64,000 nt of DNA from Sneathia vaginalis. Lineage in GTDB: Bacteria; Fusobacteriota; Fusobacteriia; Fusobacteriales; Leptotrichiaceae. The stretch covers positions 646,642-710,641 of the forward strand of contig NZ_CP011280.1 of assembly GCF_000973085.1 (NCBI RefSeq), read 5' to 3'. A program made the translations under genes and the position numbers. The notes under the pieces are model-generated. The model saw only the letters and a list, made by a program, of their open reading frames with translations, had not been told where the DNA came from and did no database searches. Positions 43,816 through 53,062 of this stretch are shown here, in pieces (position 1 is the stretch's first letter; every line of letters begins with the position of its first letter).

Positions 43816-44518
43816 CTAAATCAGTCCTTTTTAATATTATTTTTGCTTTGTTATAGAAACTATCTGCATCTGATGATGTGTACAATACAAGTCCACCTTT
43901 ATCTTCTTTTACTTGTAATTTTTCAACAGCTTTTTTTGCTGGATCAATTAGTTTAGCATTAGGGAATACTTCTAATATTACATCCTTTAAAAGTGGAAAA
44001 TGTGTACAACCTAATATCATATAGTTAATATTAATACCTTTTAAATTTTCTTCTAAAACTTTTTTTGCACCAATCTTATCCATATTTTCAGCACATTTTA
44101 CAAGTTCTGGTAGTGCAACCTTATTTTTTATTCTATCTTTTAAAAGTGCATCATAGGCATTTGAGTTTATAGTAGCTTGTGTTGCAATTAGTGTTATATC
44201 CTTTATATCATTTTGAATTATATACTCAGATATAGGTTTAATTACACCTATTATAGGGATGCTATATTCTTTTTCTAGTGTAGGTAACATTGTTGCACTA
44301 GCTGTATTACATGCTATTATTACTTCTGTAACATTATTTTCCAAAAAGAAATCAAATATTTGTCTACCATAGCCTATAAGTTCTTCGGTAGACTTTGTAC
44401 CATATGGAAAGTTTAGTGTATCAGCAAAATATACTATTCTTTCATCTTTATACTTTTCTAGTACATATTTTAATACACTCAAGCCACCAAGACCTGAATC
44501 AAATATTCCTATTGCCAT
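43793..44518 (-). CDS. murI: Glutamate racemase
   Basis: 241 aa. It supplies D-glutamate for peptidoglycan. The N-terminal IGIFDSGLGGLSVLKYVL contains the substrate-site D-S pair; catalytic cysteines are in IIACNTASATMLP and ILGCTHFPLLKDVI, with the second motif preceded by Y and G residues typical of the family. The length is slightly below the usual 260. Its start touches the HAD gene stop (44518). It is in a run with other cell-wall and shape genes (mreB, dacA). Confidence 0.96.
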   Translation of the reverse strand: MAIGIFDSGLGGLSVLKYVLEKYKDERIVYFADTLNFPYGTKSTEELIGYGRQIFDFFLENNVTEVIIACNTASATMLPTLEKEYSIPIIGVIKPISEYIIQNDIKDITLIATQATINSNAYDALLKDRIKNKVALPELVKCAENMDKIGAKKVLEENLKGININYMILGCTHFPLLKDVILEVFPNAKLIDPAKKAVEKLQVKEDKGGLVLYTSSDADSFYNKAKIILKRTDLDVRLHKW

Positions 44519-45327
44519 TATATCTTAAACAACTCCTTTATTTTCTTAGCAACTGCACTGTCTTTATTGTATCCAGCTTCTTCTATATCTGTTAGGAATT
44601 TTTTTAATTCTTCACTAGCATTAGACATAACATAGCCTTTTTTTACTTCTCTTAACATTTCAACATCATTAAAACCGTCACCAAATGCAACTGCTTCATC
44701 TAAGTTAAATCCTTTAAGTTCTGCTATTTTCTTTAAAGCGATACCTTTACTTGCATTTTTGCTAAAAACTTCATAACAAAATGGTAATGTAAATGCTGAA
44801 TTAAATCTATCTCCAAATTTTTCTTGTAAGTGTTTTTGCAGATTAACTAATTCATCATGATTACCGAAGAAGAAAAATTTTGATACACCTTTTGTATTTA
44901 TATCATTTTTACCAGAATATATGTACTTCCAACTTTCTTCAACCCATTCATTTAATCTATGACCCTTATCAATTTTATCATGTAAAAGCCATTTTTCTTC
45001 ACATATTGTATTTAATATTATATCTTTTCCAAATTGCTTATAGTCTAAATTTAATATATACTCACACACATTACTATCAAGATTATATCTAAATAGTTCT
45101 TTATTATCGCTATCAAATAGTGTTGCACCATTTGATGTTATCATAGGAAGATCAAGTCCCAAATCCAATTTAACACGATACGCATCATAATACGATCTAC
45201 CAGTTGCTAATATTATATTAACACCTCTATTGTATAGTTGTACCAATGTTTCTTTTGTAAAATCATCTACCTTATGATTAGTGTTTAAAAGTGTTCCATC
45301 TAAATCTGTAATTATTGTTTTGTACAT
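44518..45327 (-). CDS. Cof-type HAD phosphatase
   Basis: 269 aa. HAD superfamily, type IIB cap. Motif I ITDLDGTLLNTNHKV carries the nucleophile and acid aspartates, motif II MITSNGATLFD, motif III lysine in KNASKGIALKKIAELKG, motif IV VAFGDGFNDVEMLREV. It hydrolyses a phosphorylated small molecule such as a sugar phosphate or flavin nucleotide; the substrate cannot be told. It lies directly between holB and murI, abutting both. Confidence 0.93.
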   Translation of the reverse strand: MYKTIITDLDGTLLNTNHKVDDFTKETLVQLYNRGVNIILATGRSYYDAYRVKLDLGLDLPMITSNGATLFDSDNKELFRYNLDSNVCEYILNLDYKQFGKDIILNTICEEKWLLHDKIDKGHRLNEWVEESWKYIYSGKNDINTKGVSKFFFFGNHDELVNLQKHLQEKFGDRFNSAFTLPFCYEVFSKNASKGIALKKIAELKGFNLDEAVAFGDGFNDVEMLREVKKGYVMSNASEELKKFLTDIEEAGYNKDSAVAKKIKELFKI

Positions 45328-46140
45328 TTAACCTCCTATTAATTCATTCAAAAAAATATATATACAATGCTTAATTGACACATTATTTTTCAAACTATTT
45401 TTTAAATTTGTAAGATATATTAACTTATTTATTTGTATATTCTGACTAGCAACTATTAGTATACGATTTAAAAATTCTTTTGCATAAGCCCTATCTAGTG
45501 TAATGTCACAAATATCTTGTATTACATCTAGTTTATTAATAGCATTTTCAAACTTTAAATTAAAAACAATATATCTAATTGCTAGTTCATACTTTATTTT
45601 ACTAACAAGATTAGTCTTGTCATCAAAATATTCTTTAATATTTAAACTTACCTCATTGTTATCACTTATGTTGTATATAGATATATCCTTTATATCAGAT
45701 GATAAAAACTCTTTTATATATCCCTCATTTCCATCAAACAAATGATATATATCCTCGCTACATTCAAACCTTTTTGGTCTTATATACATATTAATAGAAC
45801 GAGAAACAATAGTTTTAGGTAAGTATTCTACTTTCTTTATTAAAAGCAAGAAATATGTATCCTTAGGTGGTTCTTCTATTATTTTTAATAAGGCATTTAT
45901 AGCTTCATTTCTAATATTTTCTAAATTAAGTATAAAGACCTTGATACCAGAATAAGAACTCTTACTTGCATTTGAAATTATATCCCTTACATTATCAATT
46001 TTAATATTTTCATAGTACACTATATCTTCACTAAATATATTTAAGTTTAAGTCTTTGAAAATTTTCTTTGAAAAATCAAGGGCATAATCTTTTAAATTAA
46101 CTCTTTCATCAGAGTGTAATAAATATGTGCTAGAAATCAT
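45328..46140 (-). CDS. holB: DNA polymerase III delta' subunit-like clamp-loader protein
   Basis: 270 aa, divergent. The clearest motif is FILNLENIRNEAINALLKIIEEPPKDTYFLLLI, of which NEAINALLKIIEEPPKDTYF is diagnostic of delta-prime and tau/gamma subunits. There is no Walker A, as expected for delta-prime, and no clear zinc-finger cysteines, so the N-terminal domain is reduced. It starts MISSTYLLHSDERVNLKDYA. It abuts mreB (4 nt) and the HAD gene (1 nt). The identification is good as a clamp-loader subunit, less so for exact subunit naming. Confidence 0.8.
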   Translation of the reverse strand: MISSTYLLHSDERVNLKDYALDFSKKIFKDLNLNIFSEDIVYYENIKIDNVRDIISNASKSSYSGIKVFILNLENIRNEAINALLKIIEEPPKDTYFLLLIKKVEYLPKTIVSRSINMYIRPKRFECSEDIYHLFDGNEGYIKEFLSSDIKDISIYNISDNNEVSLNIKEYFDDKTNLVSKIKYELAIRYIVFNLKFENAINKLDVIQDICDITLDRAYAKEFLNRILIVASQNIQINKLIYLTNLKNSLKNNVSIKHCIYIFLNELIGG

Positions 46141-46143
46141 ATA

Positions 46144-47175
46144 TTAATTTTCCTTTACTTGCAATGTTTTGATTAGTTTTTGATTATCAAACGCATAACC
46201 TCCACCTAATACTACAGCATCAAGTGGTGCTTTTGAAACAAATACTTTAACTCTAACCTCACTTGCAATTAAATCAGCAAATCCCTTTATTAATGCTCCT
46301 CCACCTGTCATTACTATACCATTTTCTAATAAATCGGCTGCTAATTCTGGTGGGCATTTTTCAAGAACTTCTTTTGCTGTATTAACTATTGCATAAAGCG
46401 AATTTTTCATAGCTTCATAGATTTCATTTTCACTAATTTCTAGACTTTCAGGAGTACCTAAGTCAATATTTAAACCTTTAACAGGCATCTTTTTAGGGTT
46501 TTCTTTAGGTAGTGCTGTTGCTAAATTCTTTTTAATATTTTCTGCTGCTCTTTCTCCAATTTGTAAGCTATACTTATTCTTTATATATCTAACTATGTCA
46601 TTATCAAAAGTATTACCAGCAATTCTAATTGATCTTGATGCTATTACTTCATTTAATGATAAAATAGCAATATCAGTTGATCCACCACCTATGTCAACAA
46701 CCATGTGACCAGAAGGTCTAGATATATCTATTCCAGAACCTATAATAGCTGCTCTACCTTCTTCTATAATATATATCTTCTTAGCTCCAATTACAGAATC
46801 AAATAGTGCTTTTCTTTCAACTGATGTAACTTCTAATGGTACACATATCATTACTTCTGGTTTAAATATAGCATGTCCATATATTTTAGTTATGAAATAG
46901 TTTAACATTTCTTTTGTAACATCAAGATCTGCAATTACACCATCTTTTAATGGTTTAATTGCAAGTATACTGTCTGGAGTTTTTCCCAACATTTCTCTTG
47001 CATCATGACCAACAGCTATAACTTTACGAGTTTTTTTATCTAGTGCAACTACTGATGGTTCATTTAAAACTATTTTTTCTCTTTGTCTATCATAGATTAA
47101 TACATTAGCAGTTCCAAGATCTATTGATATACTTTTTTTAATTCTTAGCATTCTAAAAAATTTTCTTATACTCAT
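46144..47175 (-). CDS. mreB: Rod-shape-determining protein MreB
   Basis: 343 aa, typical length. Bacterial actin that guides lateral cell-wall synthesis under the inner membrane. ATP-binding motifs: phosphate 1 SIDLGTANVLIYDR, phosphate 2 MVVDIGGGSTDIAILSL, adenosine GIVMTGGGALIKGFADLI, and the connect motifs. An N-terminal amphipathic basic start (MSIRKFFRMLRIKKS) probably binds membrane. mreC and mreD do not follow; holB does. A rod shape is suggested. Confidence 0.97.
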   Translation of the reverse strand: MSIRKFFRMLRIKKSISIDLGTANVLIYDRQREKIVLNEPSVVALDKKTRKVIAVGHDAREMLGKTPDSILAIKPLKDGVIADLDVTKEMLNYFITKIYGHAIFKPEVMICVPLEVTSVERKALFDSVIGAKKIYIIEEGRAAIIGSGIDISRPSGHMVVDIGGGSTDIAILSLNEVIASRSIRIAGNTFDNDIVRYIKNKYSLQIGERAAENIKKNLATALPKENPKKMPVKGLNIDLGTPESLEISENEIYEAMKNSLYAIVNTAKEVLEKCPPELAADLLENGIVMTGGGALIKGFADLIASEVRVKVFVSKAPLDAVVLGGGYAFDNQKLIKTLQVKEN

Positions 47176-48533
47176 TATTTGTCGCTAATATTTATTCCAA
47201 GCTTAGCTAACTCCTCTCTTATTTTATCAGATAGATTATATATTTTTTGATTTCTTAACTCATTACGAACATTTTTTAATAGAGTTATTAAATTATCAAC
47301 TATATCATTATCGTCTTTTTTCTTTATTGGTAAGTTAATACCTAAGATATTCAACATTTCAACTAGTGCATTATATGCTTCTTCTACATTTACATCATCA
47401 TTTAAAAGCTTATTTACACTCTTAGTAAAAATTGAAATATATGATAAGGCTTTAGGAGTATTTAAATCATCTTCTAATGAGCTAATAAAGTTAGATTTAA
47501 ATTCTTTAATTAAATTATCTAGAACCTCAGGTTTAACTCCCTTGTTATATGATTTAAATTTTTCCATTGTAGTTGTAAGCCTATCTAGTGTTTTTTTAGA
47601 TATATCAAGGTCACTATATGAAAAGTTTAGATTTTTTCTATAATGACAAGTTAGTATGAAGTGTCTTATTACATAGCCTTCATATTTTTCTAATACATCT
47701 TTTAAAAGCATAAAATTACCTAAAGACTTACTCATTTTTTCTGAATTTATTGTAATATAGCTATTATGCATCCAATAATTAACAAATTCAGCACCACCTG
47801 TAATACCACATATACTTTGTGCTCTTTCATTTTCATGATGAGGGAATATTAAATCTTGTCCACCAGCATGTATATCAATTCTATCACCTAAATATTTATG
47901 AATTAAAGCACTACATTCAATGTGCCAACCAGGTCTACCTTCTCCAAAGCTTGATTTGAAATATGGTTCATTCTCCTTTTTACCCTTCCATAAAACAAAG
48001 TCAAAAGGATTCTTCTTATTTTCATCAACTTCTATTCTAACACCTTGATTTAATTCGTCAAGTTTTTGTTTAGATAATTTACCATAATCTTTGAATTTAT
48101 CAATAGAAAATACAATATCATTATCTTTTTTGTATGCATAACCTTTATCTATTAACTTTTGTATTAAATTTTTAATTTCATCTAAATTTTCTGTTACAGT
48201 TGGTCTTATTATCCCTGGATAAAGATTTAGTTTACTTGTATCTTCCATAAAGGCATTTATATATTTTTTTGTTATTTCTTGACAAGAACTCTTTTCTTCA
48301 TTAGCTTTTTTAATTATCTTATCATCAATATCTGTAAAATTTTGTACATAAGTTACCTTATATCCCTTATATGTCAAAAGTCTAGCTAATACATCGAATA
48401 CGATTATAGGGCGAGTATTACCTATATGAATATAGTTATATACTGTTGGACCACAAACATACATTTTTACTTCATTTTCTTTTAATGGTATAAATTCTTG
48501 TATAGAATTTGTAAGAGTATTGTATATTTTCAT
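47175..48533 (-). CDS. cysS: Cysteinyl-tRNA synthetase
   Basis: 452 aa. Class I synthetase charging tRNA-Cys. HIGH-type motif YNYIHIGNTRPIIVFDV with the upstream zinc ligand in MYVCGPTVYNY, other zinc ligands in WHIECSALIHKY and HHENERAQS, the DLIFPHHENE segment, and KMSKS-type motif SEKMSKSLGNF. The C-terminal anticodon-binding domain is short. Its ATG has an upstream GGAAA. It overlaps the mreB start by 1 nt. Confidence 0.97.
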   Translation of the reverse strand: MKIYNTLTNSIQEFIPLKENEVKMYVCGPTVYNYIHIGNTRPIIVFDVLARLLTYKGYKVTYVQNFTDIDDKIIKKANEEKSSCQEITKKYINAFMEDTSKLNLYPGIIRPTVTENLDEIKNLIQKLIDKGYAYKKDNDIVFSIDKFKDYGKLSKQKLDELNQGVRIEVDENKKNPFDFVLWKGKKENEPYFKSSFGEGRPGWHIECSALIHKYLGDRIDIHAGGQDLIFPHHENERAQSICGITGGAEFVNYWMHNSYITINSEKMSKSLGNFMLLKDVLEKYEGYVIRHFILTCHYRKNLNFSYSDLDISKKTLDRLTTTMEKFKSYNKGVKPEVLDNLIKEFKSNFISSLEDDLNTPKALSYISIFTKSVNKLLNDDVNVEEAYNALVEMLNILGINLPIKKKDDNDIVDNLITLLKNVRNELRNQKIYNLSDKIREELAKLGINISDK

Positions 48534-48545
48534 ATATTTTCCTTT

Positions 48546-50882
48546 CTATTTTAAGGTTACAACTGTACAACCATGTCCACCTTCATTTTGTTCTGCATCT
48601 TTAAATTCTTTTACATATGGAGAAGTTTTTAAATACTCACGTATTTTTTGTCTTAAAACCATAGTTCCTTTACCATGTACGATATATACTAGTGTATATC
48701 CAGTAAGTACTGCCTTATCTAGAAAACTTTCTATATCATGTATAGCCTCTGATGCTATCATACCACGTACATCAATTTCAGTCTTTGAATCACTTCTCTT
48801 GTAAATTACTGTACCCTTAGGTTTAGTATTCTTATGTTTTAATTTAATTGCATCAGCTATAGGTATGACCATTTTTAGTATACCCGCTTGAACTTGTAAG
48901 GAAGCCTTTGTATCTAATATTTTAATTATTTTTGCAGTCTTATTTAAAGACTTAACTAGAATTTCTTCTCCTACGCTAAATCCAGTATCTTTTATCTTAA
49001 TCTTACTTGGTTTACTTGATTTTTTCTTATCTTCAATTATTGAGTTATATAGCATATTTATACTTCTTTGAGTATCTTTTACATTTTGTTTACTTGCATC
49101 TTCTTGATTAATTTTTTCAATTAATGCCTTAGCTTTTGCCTGCATATTACGTATATACTCATCTGCTTTTTTAATACTTTCATTAAGTATTTCTTCTTTT
49201 TGATATTCTAAATCAAATATCTTTTTATTATATTCTTCCTTCTTTTCATTAAGTTCTTCAGTTAAAGCTCTTACTTTTTCATTTGCAAGTTCTAAATCCT
49301 CATTTTGCTTCTTTATTGCTTGCAACATTTTTTCAACTTTTTTGTTATCTTCACTGATATAGCTTTTAGCATTTTGTATAATATCATCAGATATACCATA
49401 CTTTTTAGCAATAATTAAAGCATTACTTTCACCTGGTATACCTTCAATTAATCTGTATGTAGGTGCTAAAGTTTTAACATCAAATTCCATTGATGATGTC
49501 TTTATACCTTGATTATTGTATGCATGAGCCTTAACTTCACTATAGTGTGTTGAAATTATTCCATAACATCCCATATTATTTAAATAGTCGATTATAGACA
49601 TAGCAAATGCTGCACCTTCTATAGGATCTGTTCCTGAACCTAATTCATCTAGAAGTATTAAAGACTTACTAGTAGAGTCTTTTAAAATATTAGCTATAGA
49701 GCTTACATGTGATGAAAAAGAAGATAAATTTTGTTCTATACTTTGTTCATCCCCTATATCTGCTAATATTCTATCAAACATTAATATTTGAGAACTTTCA
49801 TCACTAGGTATAGGGATACCTGATAATGCCATAATTGAAAGTAGACCTGCAACTTTTAGTGTTACAGTCTTACCACCAGTATTTGGTCCTGTTATTAACA
49901 TTAAACTACTTTTTTCATCAATACTAAAACTAATAGGAACTACCTTATCTTTAGGTATAAAGGGATGACGTGCATTAACTAATTTAAATGTACCCTTAGT
50001 TAAAATTTTAGGAACTGTGCAGTCATGATTATGTGAAAAGATAACTTTAGCATTTAAAAAGTCTAATCTTTTTAATGTTTCGTTTATACTTAAAACTTCT
50101 TCCTTTTTACCACGAATATATTCAGTAATTCTAATTAATATTTTTCTTATTTCTTCTCTTTCACGTGCCTCATATTCACGTAGTCTATTATTTAACGATA
50201 CTATACCTAAAGGTTCTAGATAAGTAGTATTTCCTGTTGATGATTTATCGTGTTCTATTCCTTTTATTAACCCCTTAAAATCTGTTTTAACAGCCAGAAC
50301 ATATCTATCATTTCTTGTTGTTATGAACTTTTCTGCTATTGCATTAGAAAACTTAGGATCATTTATATATCCTTCTAGTTTATCTTTAATAGTTTCGTTT
50401 ATTATATGTTTTTGCTTTCTAACATCTTTTAATAAAGGTGAGGCAGTTTCTAATATATTCCCATCATCGTCTATTATATCATTTAAAACAGTTTCTAAAT
50501 CTTTTGTATCTATACTAGATACAAATAAGTCATAAATTCTTTTGTACTTATCACGAACGTTTTTAGCACGACTCTTACATTTACGATAAAGAATAATATC
50601 CATTCTAATATTAGAAAGATCTACAGTTTCAAGATATGAGCCTAAAATTTCAAGAGACTTTAATGGTGTATCTATATCCTTAATTACCTCTATGCTAAAT
50701 CCATCATCGTACTTGTAGAAATCTATCATATCTAGCATTAGACTGAGTTCTTCTTCTAATTTTTCCTTAGAAGTATATAAGGTTAGGTCTAAAAACTTTT
50801 CTTTTGTGCTATTTAAAATAGCATAATCTATTAATTCATTTTTTATTTTATAATACTCTAGTATATCTTCATATGTTTTCAT
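48546..50882 (-). CDS. mutS2: Endonuclease MutS2 / ribosome-collision splitting ATPase
   Basis: 778 aa, usual length. Clamp and lever domains in the first half (ILETASPLLKDVRKQKHIIN), then the MutS ATPase with Walker A LITGPNTGGKTVTLKVAGLL, LSSFSSHVSSIANIL and Walker B SLILLDELGSGTDPIEGAA, a coiled coil (about 510-600), KOW-like segment, and the C-terminal Smr domain (EIDVRGMIASEAIHDIESFL then VYIVHGKGTMVLRQKI). MutS2 proteins act against homologous recombination and on stalled ribosomes. It overlaps the dacA stop by 4 nt. Confidence 0.96.
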   Translation of the reverse strand: MKTYEDILEYYKIKNELIDYAILNSTKEKFLDLTLYTSKEKLEEELSLMLDMIDFYKYDDGFSIEVIKDIDTPLKSLEILGSYLETVDLSNIRMDIILYRKCKSRAKNVRDKYKRIYDLFVSSIDTKDLETVLNDIIDDDGNILETASPLLKDVRKQKHIINETIKDKLEGYINDPKFSNAIAEKFITTRNDRYVLAVKTDFKGLIKGIEHDKSSTGNTTYLEPLGIVSLNNRLREYEAREREEIRKILIRITEYIRGKKEEVLSINETLKRLDFLNAKVIFSHNHDCTVPKILTKGTFKLVNARHPFIPKDKVVPISFSIDEKSSLMLITGPNTGGKTVTLKVAGLLSIMALSGIPIPSDESSQILMFDRILADIGDEQSIEQNLSSFSSHVSSIANILKDSTSKSLILLDELGSGTDPIEGAAFAMSIIDYLNNMGCYGIISTHYSEVKAHAYNNQGIKTSSMEFDVKTLAPTYRLIEGIPGESNALIIAKKYGISDDIIQNAKSYISEDNKKVEKMLQAIKKQNEDLELANEKVRALTEELNEKKEEYNKKIFDLEYQKEEILNESIKKADEYIRNMQAKAKALIEKINQEDASKQNVKDTQRSINMLYNSIIEDKKKSSKPSKIKIKDTGFSVGEEILVKSLNKTAKIIKILDTKASLQVQAGILKMVIPIADAIKLKHKNTKPKGTVIYKRSDSKTEIDVRGMIASEAIHDIESFLDKAVLTGYTLVYIVHGKGTMVLRQKIREYLKTSPYVKEFKDAEQNEGGHGCTVVTLK

Positions 50883-51973
50883 TTTTTCCCCTTTAATAAG
50901 CCAAAAAATTCTAGTATTCTCTCAAATATATTTAGTTTTCTTGTACTTGTTTTAGAAATTAAATATATTGTTGTAATTAATTTATTATTCTTACTATATA
51001 TTTTAAGTTCACCCACACGTTGATTTTTCTTTATACTTCCTTTTAAGTTGTACATATGTTCTTTTATTACATAGTCAGTGTTGTAGTAATAGAAGTCTTC
51101 GTCAATTAAGGCTTCTACATACTTTTCCTTAGAGTATTTAACTCTTACTACACCATAAGTACTTCCTTTTTCTAAGTAACGTTTAACTTTATTTAAATAT
51201 TCATTAGTTAAAAATTCTTGACTAGAAAATTTTTCTTTATTACTTTCATCATTTAATGATACATTTATTAGGTTAACACCATGGATATTAAATGCACCTA
51301 TCATATTAAAACCTGATAACTTATGATATCCAGTTTTAAGACCAAAGTTACCATTTTCACCTAATAATTTATTACGATTATAGTAAAAATATCCATTAAT
51401 ATTTATCTTTTTTAATTTTGCCCATTCTATTATTTCTTTATACTTTAAAGCTTCAAGTCCCATTATACCTAAATCTTTTGCAGTTGATACATCAAGAGGC
51501 AATTGGGTATATTTTGTTGGAAGACCTGTTGGAGTATAAAAGGTAGTGTTTTTCATACCTAGTTGTTTGGCTTTTTCATTCATCTTTTTTATGAACTCAT
51601 CTACATTGTTATTCGAAACATACATTGCAACTGCATATGCTGCATTATTTGCTGAATGAACAATTTCTGCTTTTAATAAGTCTTCAAGTTTTATCTTATC
51701 ATTTACATCCATTTTTATGCTTGTTTCTTTAATTAAGGTCATGGGTTTTGATATATTAACATAATCTTCTAATGAAACCTTCTTTTCTTTTACGGCATCC
51801 AATGTAACCATAATATTCATAAGCTTAGTTAAAGATGCAATAGGTCGTAGTTGCTGCTCATCATATTTATATGACACAAAATTCGTATCAGTTATACTAT
51901 ATGCACTAGTATACGAAAACGTAGTGTATGTACAAAGTGTAAAAAGCATAGCATATATTTTTTTATTGAACAT
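50879..51973 (-). CDS. D-alanyl-D-alanine carboxypeptidase (DacA/PBP5-like)
   Basis: 364 aa. Signal peptide (about 1-25), then an S11 serine peptidase domain that trims pentapeptide stems in the periplasm. The SxxK motif is S47-K50 in PIASLTKLMN, SxN is in VHSANNAAYAVAM and KTG in NFGLKTGYHKLSGF. A C-terminal beta domain and a final amphipathic basic helix (IFERILEFFGLLKGKK) fit membrane attachment as in PBP5. It is the first gene of the long minus-strand run to ruvA. GAAAGGG precedes the ATG. Confidence 0.95.
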   Translation of the reverse strand: MFNKKIYAMLFTLCTYTTFSYTSAYSITDTNFVSYKYDEQQLRPIASLTKLMNIMVTLDAVKEKKVSLEDYVNISKPMTLIKETSIKMDVNDKIKLEDLLKAEIVHSANNAAYAVAMYVSNNNVDEFIKKMNEKAKQLGMKNTTFYTPTGLPTKYTQLPLDVSTAKDLGIMGLEALKYKEIIEWAKLKKININGYFYYNRNKLLGENGNFGLKTGYHKLSGFNMIGAFNIHGVNLINVSLNDESNKEKFSSQEFLTNEYLNKVKRYLEKGSTYGVVRVKYSKEKYVEALIDEDFYYYNTDYVIKEHMYNLKGSIKKNQRVGELKIYSKNNKLITTIYLISKTSTRKLNIFERILEFFGLLKGKK

Positions 51974-52021
51974 TTTAGCACTTTTCCCTTTCTTTATACT
52001 TTATAATTATTTTACCATATA

Positions 52022-52059
52022 TTGACAGTATGTACAAGATATGCTATTATATCTTGTAC
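52022..52059 (+). promoter_or_regulatory. rplU-prp-rpmA promoter with an overlapping perfect palindrome
   Basis: Consensus -35 TTGACA (52022-52027), 17-base spacer and -10 TATTAT (52045-52050). A perfect inverted repeat, GTACAAGATAT (52032-52042) and ATATCTTGTAC (52049-52059) around GCTATT, covers the spacer, -10 and probable start site. It could be an operator or, if transcribed from upstream, a hairpin. Confidence 0.85.
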
Positions 52060-52112
52060 GCATGGTATAGGTCGCTAATACCTAGACAGCGAAAATAATT
52101 ACGGAGGTGAAC
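52060..52112 (+). promoter_or_regulatory. Candidate L21 leader RNA structure
   Basis: Short 5' UTR before rplU with mutually exclusive pairings: GGTAT/ATACC (about 52064-52082), AGGT/ACCT and CGCT/AGCG. This resembles the L21 leader type found before rplU in low-GC bacteria. GGAGGTG at 52103-52109 is the ribosome-binding site. Confidence 0.5.
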
Positions 52113-52115
52113 ATG

Positions 52116-52412
52116 ATGTTTGCAGTAATAAAAACTGGTGGAAAACAATATAAAGTTGAAGTTGGGTCAGTTTTAAAAGTTGAAAAATTAGCCACTGAAG
52201 TTAATTCAGATGTTGTATTTGATGAAGTATTAATGATAGATGGAAAAATAGGAACTCCATTTGTTGAAGGTGCTAAAGTAATTGCAACAGTTAAAGCTCA
52301 TGACAAGCTTAAAAAGGTTATCAACTTTAAATATGACAAGAAGACATACTACAGAAAAAAAGGTCATAGACAACAATATACTTTAATTGAAATAAAAGAA
52401 ATACAAGGTTAG
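52116..52412 (+). CDS. rplU: 50S ribosomal protein L21
   Basis: 98 aa from the second of two adjacent ATG codons (52116), the best spacing from GGAGGTG; an in-frame GTG (52107) lies inside the Shine-Dalgarno. Binds 23S rRNA domain II. Starts [17 protein letters not shown] and ends with the basic [20 protein letters not shown] segment, both diagnostic. It is the first gene of the conserved L21-Prp-L27 operon. Confidence 0.97.
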   Translation: MFAVIKTGGKQYKVEVGSVLKVEKLATEVNSDVVFDEVLMIDGKIGTPFVEGAKVIATVKAHDKLKKVINFKYDKKTYYRKKGHRQQYTLIEIKEIQG

Positions 52413-52417
52413 TACTA

Positions 52418-52735
52418 ATGATAAATGTTTTATTTAAGACTTCTAATTCAAAGATTCTATCTTTTGAAATTAAAGGTCATGCTAACTTATCTAATCTAGG
52501 AACTGATATTGTTTGTTCTGCTGTTTCATCTACTACTCTAATGACTATTAATGGGATTATTGAAATACTTCATTTAAACCCTAAATATGTAATAGATGAA
52601 GGATATACTCTATGTGATTTAAGTAATACTGATGTAGATAAATGTCAAGATTTTCTAAAGTCATATTATGTATTTATAGAAGAGCTAGCAAGTGAGTATC
52701 CTAAAAATATAAAGTTTAAAGTAATGGAGGTATGA
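52418..52735 (+). CDS. prp: Ribosomal-processing cysteine protease Prp
   Basis: 105 aa. It removes the N-terminal extension of ribosomal protein L27. The catalytic pair is visible in FEIKGHANLSN (His) and GTDIVCSAVSSTTLMTINGI (Cys), the two family motifs GHA and DIVCSAVS. It lies between rplU and rpmA with 5- and 3-nt spacing, as in Firmicutes and Fusobacteria. The L27 extension downstream shows the system is complete. Confidence 0.95.
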   Translation: MINVLFKTSNSKILSFEIKGHANLSNLGTDIVCSAVSSTTLMTINGIIEILHLNPKYVIDEGYTLCDLSNTDVDKCQDFLKSYYVFIEELASEYPKNIKFKVMEV

Positions 52736-52738
52736 AAA

Positions 52739-53023
52739 ATGTTATTAAAGTTAAACCTACAAATATTTGCCTCAAAAAAAGGACAAGGGTCTACAAGAAA
52801 TGGTAGAGATTCTAATCCTAAATATTTAGGAATTAAAAAATATGATGGTGAATTTGTAAAAGCTGGTAATATCATAGTTAGACAAAGAGGAACTAAATTC
52901 CACAAAGGTACTAACATGGGCTTAGGTAAAGACTATACTTTATTTGCCTTAATAGATGGTTATGTAAAATTTGAAGACTACGGAAAAGGTAAAAAGAAAG
53001 TAAGTATATACGAAACTAGATAA
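52739..53023 (+). CDS. rpmA: 50S ribosomal protein L27 with cleavable N-terminal extension
   Basis: 94 aa. The first residues [19 protein letters not shown] match the Prp-cleaved extension (LNLQxFASKKG in the family): cleavage after F leaves a mature protein starting at A. The glycine/serine-rich N-terminal arm then reaches the peptidyl transferase centre. The rest ([20 protein letters not shown] and [20 protein letters not shown]) is canonical. A typical intrinsic terminator follows. Confidence 0.97.
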   Translation: MLLKLNLQIFASKKGQGSTRNGRDSNPKYLGIKKYDGEFVKAGNIIVRQRGTKFHKGTNMGLGKDYTLFALIDGYVKFEDYGKGKKKVSIYETR

Positions 53024-53030
53024 AATAAAG

Positions 53031-53051
53031 CGAGCTTAGGCTCGTTTTTTT
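53031..53051 (+). terminator. Terminator after rpmA
   Basis: CGAGC (53031-53035), TTAG loop, GCTCG (53040-53044), seven T. Confidence 0.92.
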
Positions 53052-53062
53052 ATAGGTGATTT

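Noticed and set aside
43225-51973. Possible tRNA genes in the dense minus-strand run
   Set aside because: Gaps between genes are too short for tRNAs, and no TTCGA-type T-loop or CCA end was found; nor in the other intergenic gaps.
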